Below are positions 43,569-53,064 of a DNA stretch of 64,000 nt, piece after piece (positions within the stretch are counted from its first letter, which is position 1; each line of letters opens with the position of its first letter). Source of the stretch: Cladosporium sp. IMV 00045. Taxonomy: Eukaryota; Ascomycota; Dothideomycetes; Cladosporiales; Cladosporiaceae. The stretch lies in the NCBI GenBank assembly GCA_001931905.2, contig MSJI02000914.1, forward strand, positions 1 through 64,000, in the 5' to 3' direction. The translations under genes were made by a program, and so were the position numbers. The notes below the pieces were generated by a model. The model saw only the letters and a program-made list of their open reading frames with translations, had not been told where the DNA came from and made no database searches.

Positions 43569-44239
43569 GGTTGTGGTGGAGACGAGTGGGTTGGTAGAGG
43601 TGAGTGGATTGATGGAGGCGAGTGGGTTGATGGAAGCGAGTGAGATGAAGAATGCGAGTGTTTGGAAAGTGGCGAGACGAAACGATCGAGTGTGTTGAGA
43701 ATGGAAGTGGCAGAAAAGAAGCTCGGGCCCAATGCGCACGCAAAGAACAGGCAGGTGCGACCGTCCGGTCACATGTCACGTGCAGGCCATTTGTCGCATA
43801 CGCAATGGGATGAAAGAAGAAGCCTACACCAAAATGAAGAGAACGATTACAGCCGAAGATCTTGAGTTGACATGGCGGGTGTTATCGCACATGAATGGAA
43901 GCGAGGTGTAAGTGAAGCGAACGTCCTCATAAACAAACATAAACCTACCGAAAATGAACCAGTCCCACCACAAATCGCGCCCAATCTTTACGTGAAGCAC
44001 ACAAAAACCACATTCATCTCATGCTGTCCAGGCTATCGTCTTGAATCCCCTTACTCGTCAATGTCACTGTACAATACGCTGTGATCCGATTCACTCCAAA
44101 TCCCTTGCCCTCAAAAAACGTTATGGCATTGTACGCCACATTGGGAGAATCACGGTCCAATGTTACCTGATCTGTCAGGATCTATTCAGCTCATGCAAAA
44201 AACAATGTCTTCGCTCCCTCCAACAGCCTCACACCTCCG
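43569..44239. other. Intergenic with in-frame minisatellite
   Basis: 671 bases upstream of the F-box-like gene and downstream of the oxidoreductase. The first 200 bases are open in frame with the F-box-like protein and contain the 18-bp array; the rest shows nothing. Confidence 0.55.
43579..43650. repeat. 18-bp minisatellite, four copies
   Basis: Four tandem 18-mers start at 43579, 43597, 43615 and 43633, with consensus GAGGCGAGTGGGTTGATG on plus. On minus they read through in frame as repeated S-I-N-P-L-A units just upstream of the F-box-like start codon. Confidence 0.9.
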
Positions 44240-45471
44240 TCACTCACTCCACGGCACAGTAACACCCTTCTCCGCACTCTCCCTCGCCAACTCAATGAGC
44301 CTGATCCCAGCCCTCGACTCCTCCGGCTTGACTACAACCTCCTTCCCCCCCTTAATCGCAGCCACCACATCCTTGTAGTAATCCAGGTACGAGCCCTGAG
44401 CGCTTGCATACCTTCCACCCCAAAGCCCGCCCACCTGGCTTTGCGAGTCTTCGAATTTCGACTTCGTGAAGAGCTCACCATAAGTCCTCTCAGGTTCCAC
44501 GCCGTAAGAGGGTCATCGGCTTTGAGACCGGAGAAGAGCTGGTCGATCTGCGGATCCTCGCCATGCTGAATTCCATCAGTGACCGAGCCATTTTCGAAAC
44601 AGTAGATCGACTTACCTTGACAAACGTCCCATCCCTACCTCTGACCACGAACTTCAACTGCCTATCAACCGGCAACGAACTCACAATCGTCGTCTTAACC
44701 GTACACACCAAATCACTCCTCGCACCAGCATACTGCAACATAACAGTAAACGAATCATCACTCCCCCCACCCTTCTGCCTCAGCGCCCTGGTAAAAGCAG
44801 TAACGCTCGCCGGCTTCCCAAAAAGCAGCAGCGTCTGATCCAAAGTGTGCGTGCCGAGCCCATACAGCATTCCCTCGCCTGGCACGATGTCCGAGGACGT
44901 CCAGCGGCACACCCACTCGGGGTTGTCCATGTCGTAGTGGTTCTGGAACTCGGTGATCTCGCCCAGGCATCCGGAGAAGACGAGGCGCTGAAGCGTGCGG
45001 AAGTCGGAGTCGTAGCGGCGGTTTTGGAAGACTGTCAGGAGTTTCCCGGTTTCCTTGGAAGTGGCGATTAGGGCGTCTGCTTCGGCTGAGGTTGTTGTGA
45101 AGGGTTTCTCGACAACGACTGAAACTTATGATGAGTATGTCGCAATGTGAGAGTTGTGATGCTATCGACCTACCATGTTTGCCACTCCGCATAGCTTTCT
45201 CTGCGAACTCAGCATGGTTGTCGGAAGTGCAGACAATGACAAGCTCGATCTCCTGGTCGGCGAAGAAATCATCGGCTGTACGATAGTGCTTCGCATTCGG
45301 GTAGTCGACGGTGCAATGCTTGCCCACTTCAACACTAGACTTCTCTACCGGCGCTTCTGCACGTTGAAGGAACGCATATACCTCTAGATCGGCATTGGGA
45401 AGGATGAAAGGTAAGTGGAAGCATTTGGTAGAAAACCCATAGCCCATGAGTCCAACTTTGATTGGCGCCAT
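44240..45471 (-). pseudogene. Gfo/Idh/MocA-family oxidoreductase with an apparent one-base frameshift
   Basis: Exons on minus 45471-45174, 45118-44616 and 44565-44240 give the complete family layout. The Rossmann start is MAPIKVGLMGYGFSTKCFHLPF. The catalytic block is GKHVVVEKPFTTTSAEADAL (EKP), joined across intron 1. The C-terminal domain contains DNPEWVCRW, GTHTLDQTLLLFG and EDPQIDQLFSGLKADDP. Within the last exon the frame must change by one base near 44504-44512 to continue into VEPERTYGELFTKSKF and the proper C-terminus (VTVPWSE). No AG lies between the stop in the downstream frame and that block, so a normal intron cannot explain it. A 44-nt GTGAGC...CAG segment (44478-44435) could restore the frame by removing conserved residues. 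Sequencing error, recent inactivation or rescue splicing are all possible. NAD(P)-dependent; substrate unknown. Confidence 0.8.
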
Positions 45472-45860
45472 GGTGTATATAACTCCGTTGGGTTCGAAAG
45501 AAGGTAGCTTCAGAGCCTCATTGGGCCTTGCCTTGGTTTATGAATGCTTTTGATCGTGAGAGGAGGATTCACGGAGATAGCCGTTGCTGAGCTGATTTAG
45601 GCTAAATCGGGTTGAGGGGAAGTTTGTATGCTATGCAGCTCGGTTGTGTCGCTTCGCGAGGGCTCATTCTTGAAATATTTCGACCGGTCCGTACCTCCTA
45701 GTGTTACCTGGTGTCTGGACAGCCTAGCCCTCTAAGAATTGAATCGTCAATGCTCGCCAGTCCAGTAGTTGCAATGTGATGCCATGATAGGTTTTCAGAA
45801 TGAAGAGAGGATCGCCCTTTTCGGGTTTGTATATTGCTACACCATGCTGTATCGTTGTGT

Positions 45861-46615
45861 CTATTTCTTCTTTCCAGAGCCAGCGTTTCCGCCGCTGGGC
45901 TTTCCTGACAGGAAACCAGCCAGATCGAAATTCTGCATCTGGTTCGCAGCATCGCCCGAGCCTCCGAAGGTGCTTTGCTGAACCTCCTCCAACTCCTTCT
46001 TGGTCTCTTCATCCACTGCGATAAGTCAGTACCTCGTCCGTCATGGCATGTGCCACACATCCTGTCCCTGTAGCACTTACTGTTCTCCATAAGCTTGGGC
46101 ATGCCAACAATCATAACCACCGAGAACAAGCCCATCAAAATCATCGGGTTCTTGAAAATGCTCATCACACTGAACCCGCTTCTTACTTGGTAGAAATCCT
46201 TCTGCGCCGCCGGCCTCACTTCAATCTTCAGTTCGCCCTCCGCCGAGCCCAAATGCGGACCCTTGTTGCTCCATTCATTGCCCCTGAAAGTTTGCCAGAC
46301 GTGGACGATCTCTTGTGCAGTATCGCCCTTGGTGTGCCCGACATCTACGCGGTAGGGTAGGAAGAAGTGGTCGCGAGAGTGGATCGCAAGCAGATAGCTG
46401 GATTCGGGGAGCGAGTCGAAGACAAATGTGTTGTCGCGGCGGAGGGGAGCGGAATGCTTTATGCCTGGTGCGCCGATAAGTACGGCGTGTGTGGAAGGTG
46501 GCAGAGCGGCGGGGTTGGGTAGAGCTGGTGGTGAGGGCGGGACGGAGATCGTGAGTTTGGCGGCAGAGGCGAGGACTGCAGCGCTGAGCAGCGACAGCAG
46601 AGAGGGAATATGCAT
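45861..46615 (-). CDS. EMC7: ER membrane protein complex subunit 7 (EMC7)
   Basis: Two exons on minus, 46615-46081 and 46015-45861 (65-nt intron, phase 1), encode 229 aa. A signal peptide (MHIPSLLSLLSAAVLASAAK) is followed by a lumenal beta-sandwich with the EMC7 pattern: THAVLIGAPGIKHSAPLRRD, FVFDSLPESSYLLAIHSRDHFFLPYRVDV. The juxtamembrane segment is PAAQKDFYQVRSGFSVMSIF, then one transmembrane helix (PMILMGLFSVVMIVGMPKL). The cytosolic tail reads MDEETKKELEEVQQS and ends in a Gly/Lys-rich stretch. Known role: part of the EMC insertase for tail-anchored and multipass proteins at the ER. A frame open to 46768 lies upstream, but the signal peptide fixes the start at 46615. Confidence 0.93.
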
Positions 46616-48295
46616 GGCGAAGGCGAAGGGATGTGAATTGCAACCCCAAGATGCTCGCGGAGAGGAAGAGACCTGGAGTGTTTTGTTGGTAGTATGGCCG
46701 CAAGACAGCTTGATGTCACGTTTGTCCCACTCTAAGCACAAGTGAAGTCGAGCTGTCATTCCGTCCAATCACAGGCAACTCTGACGACGTTCCAGCTAGA
46801 GGCTGGCTGCATGGCGGCAGTTACAATGCTCCCGAATATATCAATTACTACGAGTCTCCTGTTACTTTTAATTTGCTGCAGTCCAATAGTTGCCCGGAAT
46901 CCATTATCGTTATGGATTTTCCGAGGATATCGGTATCCGAGAGAAGCAGCACATCTTTGTGATTGGATCTCGCCTTGCCAGAGCTAATGGGTGGCTGCTC
47001 ATTCACTGACACCGTTCTCTAAGTGGCCCGCGCGGAAGCAGTCATATCCCTTCATAGACTTGTGCGCTCTCTCTTTCTGGGTCGGTTCGGATGCTACAGC
47101 AAGATATGGACACTATTCTTGTTGCAAGCAAATCCACCGTTGAGGGTGTCAACAACATGACAGAGAGTTGAAATCAGCAGCATCGGCGTCGACGAATTGT
47201 TCTACCAAATGGTTGAACAGACATGTAATCAAACTTGCGACCGAGAGCAAACAGCACGGAATGCGCATCACAAGAAGTCCTTGGCTGTGCGTGAGAAGCT
47301 CTAAAACAAGCATTGAACAGGACTTGGAAGTTAATGCCCAAGGATGATCTTGGCTGGTTAGTTGGACAACAAAGGGGGTAATTGAGTGGATGATTTGGTA
47401 CTTGATTTGATCTAATAGCGGGGTATGTTGAGAGATATTAGGGGAAGAGGATGGAAGTGATTTTCGGAAAATCCATCAAGATAGGGGGGAGGTTCTTGAT
47501 TCGCTTCAAATAATGATATCAAGAATGCGTGTTTTACTTTTGTTCGTTGCTCTGATTCCTCCATGGAGTCATGGAGATTCATAAGGTATCTCATCATGTT
47601 CTCTTGGTCGCCTTATCCTTCCTCTACTTTTTATCTGAACCAGCTCTCAACGACCCGGTAGCATTTTGGAAGTATCAAAGCTGATGGTAAATGCATGTGT
47701 CAGAGAGATGGTATGGGTTCGAAGCGAGCTCTCGATGGCCTAATGGCATTTCGTCGAAACAGCAAGGCTGATAGTACCTATATATGTGTCATGGAGATAC
47801 TATGGGATTTGAAGGGAGCTCTCGATGGCCTGATGGCATTTCTGGAAATACCAAGGATGATGGTAACTGCATGCATGTCATGGAGATAGTGTGGGATTCG
47901 AAGGGAGCTGGGTAGCTAGGTACGTATGTAGCTAACGTACCTACTGTATGCTGTCTCGGCATCTGAATGATCGCGACCTTACCTTGCATGTTGGTTTTTG
48001 GCTGAAGTACAGATAACTGCATCTGTCGTCAAAACTAGCTCGATAAATTCAACAGTTGGATCATTTATCATCGGGCTTGCATCGTGCACAAGCGATCTGG
48101 CGTTCCATCGGTGTCTACTGAACGAACGTTTTTTCTATTGTCTCACTCCCAGCTTGCGCTAGTCATGAAGAATACGATGCTATGAACAGATATCTCGTTA
48201 AGCCATTGGAATCCTTCATCAAAGCGATAATAGCATACACTGGCTTTCGCAAGAACTTGTCGTCCTCGGAGGCCACTGACCTCGAAACTTGTCAT
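46616..48295. other. Intergenic with 90-bp tandem repeat
   Basis: 1.68 kb downstream of the MFS transporter and upstream of EMC7. No supported gene; the 90-bp array lies at 47659-47912. Confidence 0.6.
47659..47912. repeat. 90-bp tandem repeat, nearly three copies
   Basis: The block GAGCTCTCGATGGCCT starts at 47726 and 47816, and a truncated GAGCT at 47905, giving periods of 90 and 89 bases. Neighbouring words (TGTCATGGAGATA, GATGGCATTT, GGCTGAT) recur at the same spacing. Copies are roughly 80-90 percent alike by eye. Stop codons interrupt every reading. Confidence 0.8.
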
Positions 48296-50076
48296 TTAAG
48301 TCAAGTAGCGGAAGCCCTTGCTCAATTGCAGCTTCTCGTCTCCGGTGTCTACAGCATCCGGCTGAGTCTCGTCCAAAGTTTCCTGGCGCTCCAACTCCTT
48401 GTTGAGCCTGGAAAGCATGAACTTGAAGCCATAGCAGCCGACAATGGTGACACCAAACATGGCAGTGGTGATACCATAGCTGGCACGGTAGTCGTTTGCC
48501 TCGTCAAACCAGACGTAGGAGCCAGCAATGTTTCCGATCTGACTGAAAGCGTTGATCATGGCAATCGCGACGGCACGCTTCGCCGGAGGACGCGGGAAAG
48601 ACGATGAGATCCAGGAGTAAAAGACGATGAAGCTAGACTGAGTGTTAATTAAGATCGCAGAACAAGGAACGTATCCAAACTTACCCAGCGTATGAGCCAG
48701 CTTGAAGGAACAGTGCAACATAGCGACCAGCTGTGTTCGTGGTCGCGATGCTGATGATAAAGCCGACCAAACCCATGCAGATTGGGGCGACAATGTGCCA
48801 GAACTGAAATCAGATATCAGCAGAGTTCGTTTTGATGGCGTACGAGCAGCGTAGACTGACCTTCTCCTGGTGACGGTCGGAACTCCAAGCAACGGCGATC
48901 GAGATCAAACAGGAGAAAACCCATGGGGGTGCACTCATGAGAAGAGTCGGGACGTAGGCAAATCCAAGCGTGCCAGTAAGCGACGGCTAGGCTGACCATT
49001 AGCATCGAGATCATACAGTTGGCTTAACAGGGAGACGATCGGGGTGAACTTACGAAGTATGCGTTGAAGGACAGACCAACCACGTAGGTCGTAAACACGA
49101 TGCACATAATGTAAACTTTGACATCCCTCAATGCCATGTTCAAACCACCGAAGGTACCAAGGTCCTCGGCGTCCACGTCAGCAACACCGACGTCTTCAGT
49201 CATGCGGAGCTGAGCAACCTCGAGCTCCTCAGCAGTGAACCCTCGAGTATTGTGGGGCAGATCAGGGAGAATGAAGACCGCGGTGATAGCGATGAACATG
49301 GTGGCAGCGCCCTCAACTAGATATTATGTCAGCATTCAGTAGGCCCATACAATGGTTTGTTTGAAACCTACTCCAGAACAGCCAGCGCCAACCAGCGTGC
49401 CCAAGAACACCGTTCATGTTCGAAAGCACGCCTGCCGCAATCAGAGCGGAGAAAGCGTTGGAAATCAGGTTGCCGCAGAACAAGATGGCGTTCCTAGTCG
49501 TGAGTTCGCGACGGGTGTACCACTTGGAAAGGATGAGGAGAGCACCGGGCAGGAAAGCGGCCTCGACGAATCCAAGGAAGAACCTCGTCGCCACCATTCC
49601 TGAGAAGTTGGTCGTGATCCCTGACAGCGTGGAGATCATGCCCCATAGCAGCATGATAACACCAATGTAGAGAGCGGGGCGTTCGATCCGGTTCATGAAA
49701 ATGTTCGAAGGGACCTGCAAGATATTAGAATATGTTTATAGAATACTCAGATGGGGCTACGCACTTGCATCAAAATATACCCAACATACAAAATCGACAG
49801 GCACGTCTGATATTGTTGCGGACTGAGGTTCAGGTCGTCTTCCAGGCCCTGTAGCTTCGCTGCGGCGATGTTGTTGCGATCAAGGTAGTTCATGATGTAG
49901 ATCAGAACGAAAAGCGCGCATCGAGCGTCGAGTTTGCGCTTCATGCTCTTCTCGACACGAGCACGATGTTCCGGTGCCCATGATGCTGCGCCAGTGGGTT
50001 TTTCGAAATCGTTGCCGGGTACTTGCTCGGTGTGGTCGACGGGAATGTCGGTCTTCGAAATTTCGTGAGACGCCAT
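48296..50076 (-). CDS. MFS permease, anion:cation symporter family (Dal5/Tna1 type)
   Basis: Six exons on minus, 50076-49765, 49714-49372, 49316-49054, 48986-48861, 48803-48685 and 48632-48296, encode 499 aa with about 12 membrane helices. Family marks: LFVLIYIMNYLDRNNIAAAK in TM1, LSILYVGYILMQ joined across intron 1 to VPSNIFMNRI, GMVATRFFLGFVEAAFLPGA, and a tail with no extra domain. This is the ACS family of fungal allantoate, nicotinate, pantothenate and related carboxylate permeases, so the cargo is probably a small organic anion. The gene is divergent from the 6PGDH-like gene across 923 bases. The acceptors of introns 3 and 5 were set by frame; nearby alternatives introduce stops. Confidence 0.9.
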
Positions 50077-50999
50077 CGTCGCCAAACAGCTCAACGTCGC
50101 GAAGGGCGTTGATTATGAGGAGAACTGAAGGAATCTGAAGATTGGAGTAGAAGAACAGCATGCCTTCCCCCGGCCATAATATAGTAATTGTCGTGCATCT
50201 GGGTTTTCAGCCCCCCGGGGGTTTACCCATGGGCAATCCCCACGTTGCCTCGCATGTCCAGCAGAATACCGGTGCTGAACTTTCACCCGGCATGGCCAAG
50301 GACGCGCTGGTCGACTTGGCTTGCGGACAAGAAGACGTGAAAGTCTGTACAAGGCGGCCCAGGTCTTGGTTTTGAGGTCAGGTCCTGGATGCCACGCCCG
50401 TCTGGTCCTGAGCAGGCTAGCGTGACATGTGGGGGGCTCACTCTCAACCGCCAATCAGAGCGGTTCATGACACGAGTGCATCGGATATGAGCGTGGAGAA
50501 TATGAGCCAAGGCCGGGAGGTCGACAGTCAACTGGCCCTAAAGCCCCATGGGCCTCCATGGCTCGGTTTGTGCCATTCTTTTGCTCGAATGCTAGGTGGC
50601 TTGATGGCATCCCGACGAAGGCGACAATGGCCTATGTTTGACTTTCCGACTGACAACAACGAACGATTAGAGCCAATGAATGGGTGACTACAATGTAGAC
50701 TGTCGACCTCGTACGGTCTTCAAACAGTCGAATTGATCCATGTGACCCGAGGATAGTCGCCCTGGAACTCAAGAATAGGGTGACATACGGACATAGACAA
50801 TCTTGATATACCAAGTTGCAAGGCCAAACAATGACTATAGATAACGCAAGTGTTGCCCACTCATACTGTGGAATTCGTTGTAGCACAGATCTGAGCAATA
50901 CATCGCAATCATGACACGAGACGAGATCCAGTCGATGGTGGAAATTTCAAAGGTAATAGAACATACCCCAGTATCCCGCAATACATCCTAGACTAACGC
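50077..50999. promoter_or_regulatory. Divergent promoter region of the MFS permease and 6PGDH-like genes
   Basis: 923 bases between start codons, with no gene inside. A CCCCCCGGGGG palindrome lies at 50211-50221. Short CGG/CCG words that a Zn2Cys6 protein might bind are present, but none forms a convincing spaced pair. Confidence 0.4.
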
Positions 51000-52578
51000 A
51001 TGGGGATTCAGGTGGGGATTATCGGTGTAGGCACAATGGGAGGAGCCCTTGCCCTCCTCCTTGCAGACAATGGTGTGGATGTCTCCATCCACGACATCTG
51101 GGAAACAAACCTCCAAAAGACATCCAAGGCCGCGGAAGTAGCTGGCCTCGCCGAACGCATTCACGTCTGCAGAGATTACGACAGCCTGTGTGAGAGTCTC
51201 GGCACTCCGCGCGTCTTCATCTTCAGTCTGCCCAATGGACGACCTGGAGATATTGTTGTGAAGACTCTTGAGAAATATGTGACCGAGGGAGACATTGTGA
51301 TCGATGCATCCAACGAAAGTCACAAGGTCACGCAGGCCAGGCAAGAACTCCTCCGTCCATACGGCGTTGCTTACATTGGTCTCGGAGTCTCTGGTGGCAG
51401 TTATGGTGCGCGAAACGGACCTTCTCTGATGCCTGGTGGAGAGAAGTGGGCTGTCGAACTGATCATGCCAATGCTGACCAAGATCGCCGCTCGCGACGAG
51501 CTCAATCGCCCTTGTGTGATTAACATTGGTACAGGTGGCAGTGGCCATTTCGTCAAGATGATACACAACGGCATTGAGCATGGCATCATGTCCGCCCTTG
51601 CTGAAGCTTGGGAAATCATGGACAGCTGTCTGCAGATGACTGGTGACGAAATCGGTGATGTTTTCGACGGTTGGAATGCCGAGGGAGGACTGGTGAGTTA
51701 TCAACACCCGTATCCAAAGAACGAACCCTAACTGTTTGACTGTGAAGAAAGGTAATTTCCTCGTTGCGATCAGCGGTCCTATTTGTCGAACACGGAGTCT
51801 CAATGGCGCAAAATCTCTGCTGCACGAGATCCGAGATGCTGTCGTACAGGATGCAAACGATTCTGAAGGCACTGGAACATGGGCAAACGTCCAAGCTGTG
51901 GTGTCGCATGTGCCTGCACCAAGTTTGACAGCAGCACACTATATGCGAATCGCCTCGTCGGAGGTAGACCAGAGGAGCGAAGTCAACCGCTCTCTCGAGA
52001 CTGTTGCACCCCAGAAGATGCCATCCGTTGATGCAAAACGATCGGCTATCCTCACGCAACTATACGAAGCAGTCTACGCAACGACCCTGATCTGCTTCGT
52101 CCAAGGCCTCGATGTTTTAGAGCGCGAGAACCGCAACCAGAACTGGGGTATCGATATTCCCCGAGTTCTTGACATCTGGAAGGCCGGGTGTATCATCAAG
52201 TCTGATGCGATCTCTAAACTCCTGCAAAAAACATACGCCGCAGGCCCGCACTCTCACCTACTCTGCAAGCCGGAGATCGCCGACGAGATCAAGAGATGCT
52301 CGCCATCCCTGAAGGACGTCGTCATAGAGAGCATCAAGGCCGACGCGCGAGTGCCTTGCCTCAGCGCCACTTTGGAATATCTCAAGTACATTGGCGGTGT
52401 TGACCTTCCTACCAGTTTCACAGAGGCTCAATTGGACAGTTTCGGGGCGCACGGGTATGATTTGAAGTCCGAGGCGGTGAGACATCTGCTGAAAGGTAAG
52501 AACTTCTTGACAAAGATGAAGATTCTACAAAGCTGACAGAACATGACAGGCTCTTACCACGACGCTTGGTCCGGATGA
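51000..52578 (+). CDS. 6-phosphogluconate dehydrogenase relative with altered ligand sites
   Basis: Exons 51000-51692, 51748-52495 and 52550-52578 encode 489 aa, the usual 6PGDH length. GVGTMG (9-14) binds the dinucleotide. GVSGGSYGARNGPSLMPGG (129-147) and GSGHFVKMIHNGIEHG (180-195) keep the SGG triplet, the catalytic Lys186 and Glu193, His189 and Asn190. Residues 31-33 are HDI where NADP enzymes have Asn-Arg-Thr, so NAD is likelier. Phosphate ligands of the sheep enzyme are replaced: Tyr191 by His194, Lys260 by Thr275 (GTGTW for GTGKW) and Arg446 by Leu460 (QLDSFGAH for RDxFGAH). Arg287 appears kept as Arg298. This suggests a non-phosphorylated acid as substrate. It is flanked by a permease and a regulator. 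Confidence 0.85.
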
Positions 52579-53064
52579 TGGTTGATTAAGCGCCAAGATG
52601 AAGAGTCTTTAAATACAGCATACATACGTAGATGGTTTCCAGTAATTAAGCAATGAAGTCAAATTGTTCGTGGTTTTTGGTCTCTCATGTCTGCTCGACA
52701 ACGGCCAAAACCGCGTATACGAGGTCTTTTGTTGCGACTTTACTCCCAATAACGTTATTGCCGAGTAGTGTATTGTAAATAAAGGAGATGCATGCCGCCC
52801 TCCACAGCAGACGCTGACGAAACGAAGAGTCCGGGAGTTGCGTGGGGCACCCGGATTCTGGGCAAACGGAGTCAGCCCTAGTTTACTGCCGCAGTTGGTG
52901 CTAAGTTCGAAGGAGACATGGAGCCATGTGGCCTAGTCTTTTGTTAGTGCACTCTTGAACATCCACCCTTCTTCGCCTTTCAAGTCCGCAACACTGTGGT
53001 CAAATCTCTCATGGAGCCAGGGAGAATCCTATCAGCGAAAGATCGAGGTTGCTGATCGGCAGCT
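52579..53064. other. Spacer between the 6PGDH-like and Zn2Cys6 genes
   Basis: 486 bases, same orientation on both sides. No gene; holds the promoter of the regulator. Confidence 0.6.
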
